The notes beneath the pieces are model-generated. The model was not told the DNA's origin. It made no database searches and saw only the letters and a list, made by a program, of their open reading frames with translations. Shown one piece after another: positions 8,938 through 18,280 of a stretch of DNA of 64,000 bases (its first letter is position 1; every line of letters begins with the position of its first letter). Both the position numbers and the translations under genes were made by a program. This DNA comes from Solirubrum sp044628455 (GTDB taxonomy: Bacteria > Bacteroidota > Bacteroidia > Cytophagales > Hymenobacteraceae), in contig NZ_JBIYZW010000005.1 of the NCBI RefSeq assembly GCF_044628455.1, positions 25,932 through 89,931 of the forward strand, in the 5' to 3' direction.

Positions 8938-11900
8938 ATGGCCACTCTTGTTTCGGCTTCTGCTACTACTTCCGATTCGTACAAAAAGCTGCGGCAGTCG
9001 CTGCAGGATATGTTTATGCTGGATAAGGCCGAGCTGGATTTCGGCATTTACCGGGTAATGAACCAGCGCCGGGCCGACATTCAGCAGTTCCTGGACCACG
9101 ACCTGCTGCCGCAGGTGCGGCAGGCCCTGACCGAGCACCTGGGCACCGACACGCAGGCCCTGCAACAGGAGCTGGACCGCACGATTGAACAGGTGTTGCA
9201 GCTGGGTTTTGAGCCGGATGCTACGCCCAAGGTGCAGGAGCTGCGGGCCCGGCTGGGGCAGGCCAGCGACGTGGTGGCCCTGGAAAACGAAGTATTCTCC
9301 CTGCTGACGACCTTCTTCCGGCGCTACTACAATCAGGGCGACTTTGTATCGCAGCGGCGCTACAAGCGTGATGTGTACGCCATTCCGTACGAGGGTGAGG
9401 AAGTGAAGCTGCACTGGGCCAACCACGACCAGTACTACATCAAGACGGCCGAGCACTTGAAGCACTACCAGTTCCGATTGGGCACGCGCACGGTAGTGTT
9501 TGAGCTGGTGGAGGCTCAGCTGGAACAAGGCAATAACAAAACCCAGGGCGAGCGGGTGCGCCGCTTTGTGCTGCACGAAGCCGAGCCCGTGCTGACGGAG
9601 GGCAACACCCTGCGCCTGCGCTTCCGCTACGAGCTGGTAGAAAAGGGGGTTAGCCAGGAGGCCCTGCTACAAGCCGCCGTGGACGGGCTGAAGCCGCTGA
9701 TTCCGGCGGATTTCGCGGCCCTGCTGGCCCCGGCCGGCGCGGATGTCAAAGCCCCTACCCTGCTGGAAAAATACCTGCGCGACTACACCGCCCGCAATAC
9801 CTTCGACTACTTTATCCACAAAGACCTGCGCGGCTTTTTGCTGCGGGAGCTGGACTTCTTCCTGAAAAGCGAGGTGCTGCTGCTGGATGACCTGCTGGCC
9901 GGCCAGCAGCCCACGGGCCAGGAGCTGCAGCAGCGCATGGGCCGGGCGCGGGCCGTGCGCCGCATTGGGGAGCAGATTATTGGCTTTCTGGCGCAGCTGG
10001 AAGAGTTTCAGAAAAGGCTTTGGCTGAAAAAGAAGATGGTAGTGGAGACGCACTACTGCTTTACGCTGGACCGGGTGCCCGAAGCCCTGTACTCTACCAT
10101 AGCCAGCAATAAGCGGCAGCTGGCCGAATGGAAACGTCTGTTTGCGGTGGACGATATTAAAGCGGACTCCGTGACGGTGGGATTCCAGGAAGAAGCGTTG
10201 CCGCTGGAATTTCTAAAGCAAAACCCCTACCTGCTGGTCGATACGGCCTTCTTTGATGAAGACTTTAAGCTGGACTTGCTAGGTTCTATTGAGAACCTGG
10301 ATGAGGAGTTGGATGGCTTGCTGATTAGCTCGGAGAATTTTCAAGCGCTGAACCTACTGCAAGCTCGGTACAAAGAGCATATTGACTGCATCTACATTGA
10401 TCCGCCCTATAATACTGATGCAGGGCCGATCATGTACAAGAACGGATATAAGTCGTCTAGCTGGACTGCACTAATGGACAACCGGCTACAGATGGCACGC
10501 CCACTTCTTACCGAAAAGGGAGTATTAGCTGCCGCCATTGATGACGCGCAACAACGCGAACTAAGCTTTTTACTGTCGATGAATTTTGATGGCAATCAGC
10601 TTGGCACTTTTTGCGTCAGGTCAAACCCGTCTGGGCGGCCTACAGAAGCTGGTTACGCAGTATCACATGAGTATGTAATTTTTGCAGGTAATACTCCCCG
10701 TTCTAGCATTAGCCGAATGCCACCTACACCAGCTCAAATGGCTCGGTTTAAGATTCGTGACGACAAAGGTTTATTTGAGTGGAGGAATCTTCGACGTGAC
10801 GGTTCTGACTCTGACCGTGACTCAAGGCGTACAATGTATTACCCCATTTACATTAGTGAAGCAACGATTAGAGTCCCGAAAATGGATTGGGATGACAAAT
10901 CAGAAAGCTGGATTGTTAAGGAAAATCCGAAAGATTATGAGCAAGTAATTTATCCAATTAACGATGATGGAATTGAAAAAAGATGGCGTTGGGAATGGGA
11001 AACCGTCATGTCTTCGCTTGATAAGTTAGTTGTACGAAAAGATGGGACAGGCAAAGATTATATCTACTCTAAACGTCGACCCAATGAAGCTGGAGTAGTA
11101 TCAGTATCATCTTGGTTTGATGCGAAATATTCTTCCGTTGAGCATGGCACGAAGATGCTCAAACACATATTTGGATATTCTCCATTCACTTATCCTAAAT
11201 CATTATATGCAGTAATGGACGCCATTTATATAGGAGGTGGAGCAAAGTCCAATACTACGATACTTGATTTTTTCGCTGGCTCTGGAACTACAGCAAATGG
11301 CGTAATCAATTTAAATCGAATAGATGAAGGTCGGCGTAAGTACATCCTGGTAGAAATGGGCGAGTATTTCGACACCGTTACCAAACCGCGCGTGCTCAAA
11401 GCGGCGTACAGCGCGGAATGGAAAAACGGCAAGCCCGTGAACCGCAAGGGCATTTCGCACGCTTTCAAGTACATCCGGCTGGAAGGCTACGAAGACACGC
11501 TCAACAACCTGGAGCTGAAACGGACCAACGCCCAGCAATTGGCGCTGGAAACGCACAAGCCTCTGCGCCACGAATACCTGCTTTCCTACCTGCTGGACAC
11601 CGAAAGCCGCAGCAGCCTGCTGAACCTGGATTGGTTTGAGAATCCGTTTGGCTGCCAGCTGAACATCACGCGGCAGTACGAGCAGCAGCTGGTGACAGTG
11701 GATCTGGTGGAAACTTTTAACTATCTGCTGGGCCTGGTGGTGGAGCACACCTACCGGCAAGACGGCTTCCGGGTGGTGAAAGGCCGCACCCAGGCCGACG
11801 GGCAGCGGGTGCTGGTGGTGTGGCGTGACGTGCGCCAGCACGACCACGTGGCCCTGCGTGAGTTCCTCAAAACCTGCCGCTACAGCCCCCTGGCGCACCA

Positions 11901-12027
11901 GTTCGACCGCATCTACGTGAACGGCGACCATACCGTGCCCAATCTGCTGGCTGACGAAGACGGACAGTGGCGCGTTACGTTGATTGAGGAAGAGTTTGCC
12001 CACCGCATGTTTGCCACCTCGGTATGA
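8938..12027 (+). CDS. Type III restriction-modification DNA methyltransferase (Mod)
   Basis: A 1029-residue N6-adenine methyltransferase of the beta class: DPPY (488-491) comes before the target-recognition region, and the AdoMet motif DFFAGSGTT (777-785) comes after it. It methylates the recognition site and gives specificity to the restriction complex. The N-terminal ~480 residues are a long helical extension. The start at 8938 is the first ATG before the conserved KLRQSLQDMF. Base composition drops sharply between about 10.25 and 11.34 kb, covering the catalytic motifs and target-recognition domain, while both flanks are GC-rich. Its stop overlaps the next ATG (ATGA), so it heads an operon with the ATPase, DUF4276 and res genes. 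Confidence 0.9.
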   Translation: MATLVSASATTSDSYKKLRQSLQDMFMLDKAELDFGIYRVMNQRRADIQQFLDHDLLPQVRQALTEHLGTDTQALQQELDRTIEQVLQLGFEPDATPKVQELRARLGQASDVVALENEVFSLLTTFFRRYYNQGDFVSQRRYKRDVYAIPYEGEEVKLHWANHDQYYIKTAEHLKHYQFRLGTRTVVFELVEAQLEQGNNKTQGERVRRFVLHEAEPVLTEGNTLRLRFRYELVEKGVSQEALLQAAVDGLKPLIPADFAALLAPAGADVKAPTLLEKYLRDYTARNTFDYFIHKDLRGFLLRELDFFLKSEVLLLDDLLAGQQPTGQELQQRMGRARAVRRIGEQIIGFLAQLEEFQKRLWLKKKMVVETHYCFTLDRVPEALYSTIASNKRQLAEWKRLFAVDDIKADSVTVGFQEEALPLEFLKQNPYLLVDTAFFDEDFKLDLLGSIENLDEELDGLLISSENFQALNLLQARYKEHIDCIYIDPPYNTDAGPIMYKNGYKSSSWTALMDNRLQMARPLLTEKGVLAAAIDDAQQRELSFLLSMNFDGNQLGTFCVRSNPSGRPTEAGYAVSHEYVIFAGNTPRSSISRMPPTPAQMARFKIRDDKGLFEWRNLRRDGSDSDRDSRRTMYYPIYISEATIRVPKMDWDDKSESWIVKENPKDYEQVIYPINDDGIEKRWRWEWETVMSSLDKLVVRKDGTGKDYIYSKRRPNEAGVVSVSSWFDAKYSSVEHGTKMLKHIFGYSPFTYPKSLYAVMDAIYIGGGAKSNTTILDFFAGSGTTANGVINLNRIDEGRRKYILVEMGEYFDTVTKPRVLKAAYSAEWKNGKPVNRKGISHAFKYIRLEGYEDTLNNLELKRTNAQQLALETHKPLRHEYLLSYLLDTESRSSLLNLDWFENPFGCQLNITRQYEQQLVTVDLVETFNYLLGLVVEHTYRQDGFRVVKGRTQADGQRVLVVWRDVRQHDHVALREFLKTCRYSPLAHQFDRIYVNGDHTVPNLLADEDGQWRVTLIEEEFAHRMFATSV

Positions 12028-13127
12028 GCCATCAACTAGATCGTATTACAGTGCGCGGCTTTCGGTCATTGGCCGACGTGGAGCTGCGCATCCGCCCCTT
12101 GAACGTTCTAATCGGGCAGAACGGGGCTGGCAAGTCCAACTTCGTGGAGCTGTTCACCTTCGTGCGGGAGGTAATAGAGGAACGGTTGCAACGCTATACC
12201 GAGCTACGAGGTGGGGCGGAACGGCTGTTATTTTATGGCAGCAAAACCACGTCAGAAATTCAGGTGGAGTTGCGCTTTCCGCCGAATGGCTACGACTTCA
12301 CGCTTGAGCCAACCGACGACGACCGGCTAATTTTTGTAGAAGAGCACGGTGCTTTCAAAACAGGCGACCATAATCCATATCCGTATCGGGAACAGCTGGC
12401 ACGTTCAGGGGACCGGGAATCGGGACTAGGAAAGTACGTGCGCAAATATACCTACGGCGTGGGGCACCACGTGCGGAACGTGTTGCAAGACTGGCGGGTG
12501 TATCACTTCCATGACACCAGCCGGGACGCGGCGGTAAAGAAGCTGCAGGACATAGAAGACGCGCACTTTCTGAAACCAGACGCAGCTAATCTCGCTCCTT
12601 TCCTGCGGTGGCTAAACCTCAAGCACCCCAAGCACTATAAGCTGCTGCTGCATTCCATTCGCGGAGTGCTGCCGTTTTTCAAGGACTTCGTCTTTCGTCC
12701 TTCGCCTTTCAACGACAAGCAGATTCGGCTGGAATGGCAGGATAAGCATTCGGATATTGTTTTTAGCGGGCAAGACTTATCGGATGGCTCGCTGCGCTTT
12801 ATCTGCCTGGCTACGCTGCTGCTACAGCCGGAGTTGCCCAGCGTGGTGCTGCTGGATGAGCCGGAGCTGGGCCTACACCCTACGGCTATTGAGGCGCTGG
12901 CGCGGCTGCTGAAGCAAGCAGCGGCCCGCACGACTGTTATCGTGTCGACGCAGTCGGTGAACCTAGTGAGCAGCTTCGCGCCGGAGGATGTTGTGGTGGT
13001 AGACCGGGACGCCCAAGGCGCTTCGGTGCTGCACCGCCTGGAACCGCAGCTGCTGAATAAATGGCTGGAAGAATACTCGCTGGGGGAGCTATGGGAAAAG
13101 AATATCCTGGGCGGTAAGCCACAATAA
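12024..13127 (+). CDS. AAA family ATPase (OLD/AAA_21-like)
   Basis: A 367-residue ATPase of the SMC/OLD-like ABC group. Walker A is IGQNGAGKSN near residue 30, the signature-like LSDGSLRF precedes the Walker B VVLLDEPELGLHP with Asp278-Glu279, and a switch segment TVIVSTQSVNLV follows. It has no nuclease domain of its own. It overlaps mod by 4 bp and is followed by a DUF4276 gene, a classical ATPase/TOPRIM-like pairing also known as a stand-alone anti-phage arrangement. Placement between mod and res of a type III system is unusual. Its role is probably as a sensor or effector ATPase; it is not needed for type III restriction. Confidence 0.85.
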   Translation: MSHQLDRITVRGFRSLADVELRIRPLNVLIGQNGAGKSNFVELFTFVREVIEERLQRYTELRGGAERLLFYGSKTTSEIQVELRFPPNGYDFTLEPTDDDRLIFVEEHGAFKTGDHNPYPYREQLARSGDRESGLGKYVRKYTYGVGHHVRNVLQDWRVYHFHDTSRDAAVKKLQDIEDAHFLKPDAANLAPFLRWLNLKHPKHYKLLLHSIRGVLPFFKDFVFRPSPFNDKQIRLEWQDKHSDIVFSGQDLSDGSLRFICLATLLLQPELPSVVLLDEPELGLHPTAIEALARLLKQAAARTTVIVSTQSVNLVSSFAPEDVVVVDRDAQGASVLHRLEPQLLNKWLEEYSLGELWEKNILGGKPQ

Positions 13128-13180
13128 AGAAGTCCTCAACGATACGTCAACCCGTCATGCTCCATCCAGCGTCCGCGCCG

Positions 13181-13239
13181 CCGAAGCGGTAGAGATGCTT
13201 GGCTACGCCGACCTTCGGTTCGACTTCGCTCAGCATGAC
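13181..13239. repeat. Dispersed intergenic repeat, copy 2
   Basis: Matches 8638-8699 closely (GCGGTAGAGATGCTTGGCTA, then CTTCGCTCAGCATGACA). It occupies most of the 139-bp gap between the ATPase and the DUF4276 gene, so it sits inside the type III operon. Confidence 0.75.
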
Positions 13240-13266
13240 AGTCAGTTGACTTCCTAGGTAGCATCA

Positions 13267-13935
13267 ATGGTTCGCATTAACATTACGGCCGAAGGCCAAA
13301 CGGAAGAGGCTTTCATCAATCAACTGCTAGCTCCACACTTGGCTGCCCACGGCAAGCTGGTGCACACGCGCCGGCTACGCACCAGCCAAGCTCACAGAGG
13401 CGGATACTCCAGCTACGGGAAAGCCCGGTATGACATTGTCCAATGGCTACGCTCGGAGCCTGACGCTTGGCATACAACTATGGTAGATCTGTATGGCTTG
13501 CACAACGACTTTCCGGGGTACGCGGCTACGCGCAGACAAACTACGCCGGCGGGTAAGGCACAGCTCATTCAGCAGGCTTGGTTGGACGAACTCAGCCGGA
13601 CCGAAGAACACGCCTGGCGCTTTCGGCCATACGTGCAGCTGCACGAATTTGAGGCACTGCTGTTCACCGATCCGGCCGTGATGGAAGAATGGCTGGGTTT
13701 GAACCGGGGGCTGGAGCCGGGTTGCTTTCACGACATAGTGCAGCGCTACCCGGACCCGGAATGGATTAACGACAGCCCCCTCACAGCTCCATCGAAGCGG
13801 ATTATAGACCTGTGTGGCGGCTACAACAAAGTAGATGAAGGACTGCTGGTACTGGAAGAAATTGGGTTAGCCCGGTTGCGGGTAGCCTGCCCCCTGTTCG
13901 GAGCCTGGCTGACCATGCTGGAAAACCTCACGTAA
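13267..13935 (+). CDS. DUF4276 family protein (TOPRIM-like)
   Basis: A 222-residue DUF4276 protein. The N-terminus MVRINITAEGQTEE carries the family's EGQTEE motif; YGLHNDFPGY follows at about residue 79, and FRPYVQLHEFEALLF is the other hallmark. DUF4276 proteins are thought to have a TOPRIM-like nuclease fold with acidic residues binding metal, and they usually follow an AAA ATPase as here. It starts 139 bp after the ATPase, the gap being filled by a dispersed repeat, and ends 17 bp before the res gene. The exact activity is not established. Confidence 0.85.
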   Translation: MVRINITAEGQTEEAFINQLLAPHLAAHGKLVHTRRLRTSQAHRGGYSSYGKARYDIVQWLRSEPDAWHTTMVDLYGLHNDFPGYAATRRQTTPAGKAQLIQQAWLDELSRTEEHAWRFRPYVQLHEFEALLFTDPAVMEEWLGLNRGLEPGCFHDIVQRYPDPEWINDSPLTAPSKRIIDLCGGYNKVDEGLLVLEEIGLARLRVACPLFGAWLTMLENLT

Positions 13936-13952
13936 CGACTACACTTGAACTG

Positions 13953-16900
13953 ATGGCAAAAGCAAAAACCGCGACGAAAGCCGCTGCCCGCCCGAAGCAG
14001 GCAACGGAGCTATCGGCTGCGCTGGTGCTGAACCACTATATTCTGCGCCTGTTTGGGGTGGAGGACTTGAAAGCCCTGTCGGAAAATCTGAAAGACAGCG
14101 CGCTGGAGGGCTACGAAGTGGATGGCCGTTCGCACTACTTTCATACACTGGTAAACCGGCTCTACGGCAGTGTAGACCTGTCGGAAGACCGACTGCGGCT
14201 GTACGACGACAACATATCCCGCCACACGAAGGAGATTGGGCGTCTGCGCCCGGTGACCTGGAAGTATTTCCAGTATTTGGCACTGCTGTTCACGGAAATC
14301 TACCTGGACGAGTATTTCCGCAACCCGGAGGAGCTGCTGCGCAAGCTGAACGAGCACCGCCAGAATACGGCGCCTACGGCTACGCGGGACTTTCGGCAAG
14401 TAGAGCCCTTCACGCTGGAAGGCCTCAATAAGCTGGCGTTCTGGAATGCCACCGGCTCGGGTAAGACGCTGCTGATGCACGTAAACATTCTGCAGTACAA
14501 GCACTACCTGAAGCGAGAACGGAAAGAGAAGGAGCTAAACCGCATCATCGTGCTGACGCCCAATGAAGGCTTGTCGAGACAGCACCTGCGGGAGTTCAAG
14601 GAATCGGGGATACAGGCGGTGCTGTTTGATAAGAACGCCGGTTCGCTGTTCGAGGGCAATAGCATTGAAATTATTGACCTGCACAAGCTGCTGGATGGCG
14701 AAACGGCCAATGAGGGCAAACCTGGCAAGGCAGCGGGCAAGAAAACCGACCAGAAGAAGGTAAAAACCATCGACGTGGAAGCGTTTGAGGGCAACAACCT
14801 GATTCTAGTGGATGAAGCCCACCGCGGCGGCGAGGACAGCAAGAAGGTGCGGCCCGTGCGTAACAAGCTGGCTAAGGGCGGCTTTGCATTTGAGTACTCG
14901 GCCACCTTCGGGCAGGCCGTGGCCGCTCAGAAGGACAAGAAAACGTCGGTGCTGCTGCAGGAATACGCCAAGGCAACGCTGTTCGACTACTCGTACAAAT
15001 ACTTCTACAAAGATGGCTACGGGAAGGACTACCAGATTCTGAACCTGGATGCCACCTGGAAGGCTACGGCTATTGAGCAATACCTGGCGGCGCTGCTGCT
15101 CAGCTTTTATGAGCAAACGCTGGTGTACCAGGAGCACGAGAAAGAGCTACTCCCCTACCTGATAGCTCGGCCCCTGGCCGTGTTTGTGGGCGGCAAAGTG
15201 GCGGCTGATGGGGAAAAGGCTGCTTCGGACGTGGTACCGCTGCTGCAGTTTCTGCACCGGTTTGTAAACCAGCCGGCCGCGGCCACTAACCTGCTGCACC
15301 GGCTGCTGGAACACGAAGACGGATTGCTGGATGGGCAAACCCCCCCGCGCCCAATTTTCCGAACGGCTTTCCGGTTGGTGCGGCAACGGTTTGAAGCACA
15401 TGGCGCCGGCCGGGCTGGGGTAGTATACCAGGATATGCTGCGGCGGGTATTCAATACCGAATCGGCGGGCGCTTCGCTGCACTTGGACAATCTGAAAGGT
15501 CAGGATGGCGAGGTAGGCCTGCGGGTTGGCACATCGGACTACTTCGGGGTTATCAACGTCGGCAATGAGGACAAACTGCTTAAGCTCTGCCAGAAGGAGG
15601 GCTTGCTGACGGATGACAAAGCGTTTTCCAGCTCCCTGTTTCAGGGCCTGAACCACACGGAGAGCAAGGTGACCATGCTTATCGGGTCCCGAAAATTCTC
15701 CGAAGGCTGGAGCAGCTGGCGGGTGAGTACCATGGGCCTGATGAATATTGGGCGGGGTGAAGGGTCCGAAATCATCCAACTCTTTGGGCGCGGCGTGCGC
15801 CTGAAGGGCTTGCGGATGTCGCTGAAGCGTAGCGCGGCGCTGGACCCTAGCATCCGGCCGGCAACGGTACCTAAAGCGTTGCCGCTGCTGGAGACCTTGA
15901 ACATCTTCGGTCTGCGGGCCGACTATATGAATGAGTTCCGCGAGGCCATGAAGAAGGAGGGTTTGCCGACCGACCAGACCCAACAGGTAGTGGTTCCGGT
16001 GCACGCCTTGCTGCCCGATCTGGCCGCGAAGGGGCTGAAGTATGTACGGGTGCAGTCAGCCAACGACTTCAAGCGCAGCGAATATGTGACGCTGCGACGG
16101 GAGCCGTTGCCCAGTTTGGTACGGCTTGATCGGCGGACCCGGCTGCAGATACAGCGCAGTGCCGCTTTACAAGCTGAAGCCGCCGCCAACGCGGGTCCGG
16201 CTTACCAGCCCCCTGCCCCCACCCTAACGGCTACTCACCTGGCTTTTCTGGATTGGAACCAAGTATTTTTTGAGCTGGAGAACTTCAAGAATGAACGACG
16301 GTGGACCAATCTGCTCATCAAGCGGGATGTGTTGCCGGAGCTGCTGGCTGACACCACCTGGTACGAGCTGAAGATTAACGAGGCAGAGCTTGAATTACGC
16401 GACTTGGGGAAACGGCTGCCGCTGTGGCAAGAGCTGGCCACTAGCCTGTTGAAAGGGTACTGTGAGAAGCTGTATAACCTGCACAAAGGGCGCTACTATG
16501 GCCAGCGCCTGGAAGTAGCGAAGCTGGACAGTAAGCACCCCAACATGCTGACGGAATACCGGGTAACCGTATCGACGCGGGAGCAAGAGCTGCTACAGAA
16601 CCTGGAGAAGCTCAGTGAGCAGCTGGGTTCGGCTCCGTTGGCGGCAACGCAGAAGTTAGCACCGGGCTTTGAAGCTCTGACTAACCTGCAACACCTGTAT
16701 AGCCCGCTGCTGTACCTGGGTCGCGGGTGGTCAGCGGACACGGTGCACGTGCAACCAGTAGCTTTGAATGACGGGGAGCTGGAGTTTGTGGAGGATGTTC
16801 GGCGGAGCGTAGAGCAGAACGCCGGCTTCTTTGCCGATAAAGAGCTTTACCTGCTGCGAAACCAGAGTCGGCGGGGCATCGGCTTTTTCGAGGCTAATAA

Positions 16901-17225
16901 TTTTTACCCAGACTTCATTTTGTGGCTGGTAGCCAAAGGCCACCAATACGTGCTGTTCGTGGACCCAAAAGGGCTGCGGCAAGTACAAGGCTTCGGGGAC
17001 CCCAAAGTGGCGCTCTACAAGAAGCTGGAACAGGAAATTCAGCCTCAGCTCGGGGACGATACCCTGACCATTTCTTCTTTCCTAGTGTCGAATACTCCTT
17101 ATCAAGAGGTGAGCCACTGGGCTGGGCAACAGGGCCCGCATGACTTTGTGCAGCACCATGTGTACCTGCGGGGGTCTAATTCAAACTACCTGATGAGTAT
17201 GCTACGAACGGTAATGAGTGCATAG
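13953..17225 (+). CDS. Type III restriction endonuclease subunit (Res)
   Basis: A 1090-residue superfamily-2 helicase/nuclease. Walker A is ATGSGKT (166-172), motif II is DEAH (287-290), and motif VI is in QLFGRGVRLKG. The C-terminal PD-(D/E)xK nuclease is visible as Pro-Asp987 in YPDFILW, then Asp1004-Pro-Lys1006 in FVDPKG. With Mod it would cut DNA carrying unmethylated sites after ATP-driven translocation or diffusion. It starts 17 bp after DUF4276 and its stop codon sits at the base of a strong hairpin terminator, so it ends the mod-ATPase-DUF4276-res operon. Confidence 0.92.
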   Translation: MAKAKTATKAAARPKQATELSAALVLNHYILRLFGVEDLKALSENLKDSALEGYEVDGRSHYFHTLVNRLYGSVDLSEDRLRLYDDNISRHTKEIGRLRPVTWKYFQYLALLFTEIYLDEYFRNPEELLRKLNEHRQNTAPTATRDFRQVEPFTLEGLNKLAFWNATGSGKTLLMHVNILQYKHYLKRERKEKELNRIIVLTPNEGLSRQHLREFKESGIQAVLFDKNAGSLFEGNSIEIIDLHKLLDGETANEGKPGKAAGKKTDQKKVKTIDVEAFEGNNLILVDEAHRGGEDSKKVRPVRNKLAKGGFAFEYSATFGQAVAAQKDKKTSVLLQEYAKATLFDYSYKYFYKDGYGKDYQILNLDATWKATAIEQYLAALLLSFYEQTLVYQEHEKELLPYLIARPLAVFVGGKVAADGEKAASDVVPLLQFLHRFVNQPAAATNLLHRLLEHEDGLLDGQTPPRPIFRTAFRLVRQRFEAHGAGRAGVVYQDMLRRVFNTESAGASLHLDNLKGQDGEVGLRVGTSDYFGVINVGNEDKLLKLCQKEGLLTDDKAFSSSLFQGLNHTESKVTMLIGSRKFSEGWSSWRVSTMGLMNIGRGEGSEIIQLFGRGVRLKGLRMSLKRSAALDPSIRPATVPKALPLLETLNIFGLRADYMNEFREAMKKEGLPTDQTQQVVVPVHALLPDLAAKGLKYVRVQSANDFKRSEYVTLRREPLPSLVRLDRRTRLQIQRSAALQAEAAANAGPAYQPPAPTLTATHLAFLDWNQVFFELENFKNERRWTNLLIKRDVLPELLADTTWYELKINEAELELRDLGKRLPLWQELATSLLKGYCEKLYNLHKGRYYGQRLEVAKLDSKHPNMLTEYRVTVSTREQELLQNLEKLSEQLGSAPLAATQKLAPGFEALTNLQHLYSPLLYLGRGWSADTVHVQPVALNDGELEFVEDVRRSVEQNAGFFADKELYLLRNQSRRGIGFFEANNFYPDFILWLVAKGHQYVLFVDPKGLRQVQGFGDPKVALYKKLEQEIQPQLGDDTLTISSFLVSNTPYQEVSHWAGQQGPHDFVQHHVYLRGSNSNYLMSMLRTVMSA

Positions 17226-17265
17226 AAAACGGGCGGCTGCTTCAATAGCAGCCGCCCGTTTTCTA
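17223..17265 (+). terminator. Hairpin terminator of the type III operon
   Basis: A perfect 19-bp stem (TAGAAAACGGGCGGCTGCT with its complement) around the 5-nt loop TCAAT. The left arm includes the res stop codon, and an A/T-rich run follows. It should end transcription of the operon efficiently. Confidence 0.85.
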
Positions 17266-17404
17266 TTATCCCGGTTGAAATCACAACACCAAATCATCAG
17301 CGCAACTACTGAAACTGAATAGCTGACTGGTGAACTGGCAGTCGAGCATAGATGCAACATTAGGTAGTGACTCAAGTGAACTGAAGCTCGCATAGCCAAC
17401 ATAG

Positions 17405-18129
17405 AAGCATATTCATATTGCGGTGCTTCCGCGCTGCGCAAGAATGGCTCGGTGCGCAACATCAAATAACTCTCCCCCTGTCGCGCTTGCGGGCGGAGTA
17501 GTCACTCGGCACGAACGCCTACGACGAGGCGCGCAAAGCCGAGATTCTGCGCGCCTAACAGGAATGCACTTCGCTGCGGAGCCTCACGCGCATCGTTGGC
17601 GCAACAGCAGCAAACCGTGACGAGTTGGTTAAAAAAGCTTAACAGCTGTCGCTACTACGCCATATACTGGCCCCGCCGTGGCCCGTCGAAGGGCTGGAGT
17701 TGGACGAGCACTGCACGTTGGTTGTCAGCAAGCAGCGAAAGATATGGCTCTGATTGGCTCTGTGCCGGCTTACGCGCCAAGTGGTCGCTTACACGCTGGT
17801 TAACCGCGGCCGGCGCACCGCATGTTGGCTCTGGCGCAAGACTACTGACACGCCTGGTGCTATACCAATTTGTGGGAAGCCTGCACTGGCTTCATCCCTT
17901 GTGCCAGCACCTTTCGGCTACGCGCCTTGACACAACCAACCACACTGAGCGTTTCAATCCCGTCTTGCGCGCCCGCCTCGACCGTTTAGTAGGCAAAATC
18001 CTCTCTTTATCCCGCTTCAGAAATCTTCTGGAGGCGTGGACCAAATACTTCTACGATAATGTAATGCCTCTCGTCAGCCTAATTGAGCCACCATTAACTA
18101 AATTTTTAACAATGACCCTAAGTGAGTAA
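17405..18129 (+). pseudogene. Degenerate IS1-family transposase
   Basis: Scattered frames spell an IS1-type transposase: a zinc-ribbon-like start with CGASALRKNGSV (about 17420-17450), LVVSKQRKIWL before an in-frame stop near 17750, and the C-terminal TNHTERFNPVLRARLDRLVG (near 17935-17995) that matches the conserved IS1 InsB end. Several stops and frameshifts make it inactive. It separates the type III operon from the Thoeris locus and may mark an old junction. No convincing terminal repeats remain. Confidence 0.7.
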
Positions 18130-18280
18130 TCTAAGAAAAAGCTAATTTATTTAGTTGCTGTTAATCGCGCCAATTTTTTTAGCTTATTTTGCAGCTAAAA
18201 GCTGAATAGTTACTAGCTTATTCAACCGATAAGCATCTTCTCAGTCACTCTTTGTTTCGCGTCAGTACCTTTTGCACTTT

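Noticed and set aside
18217..18249. Half-site of the dif-like palindrome (CCGATAA) upstream of the first Thoeris TIR gene
   Set aside because: Only one arm is present; no inverted partner at 7-bp spacing, so chance is likely.
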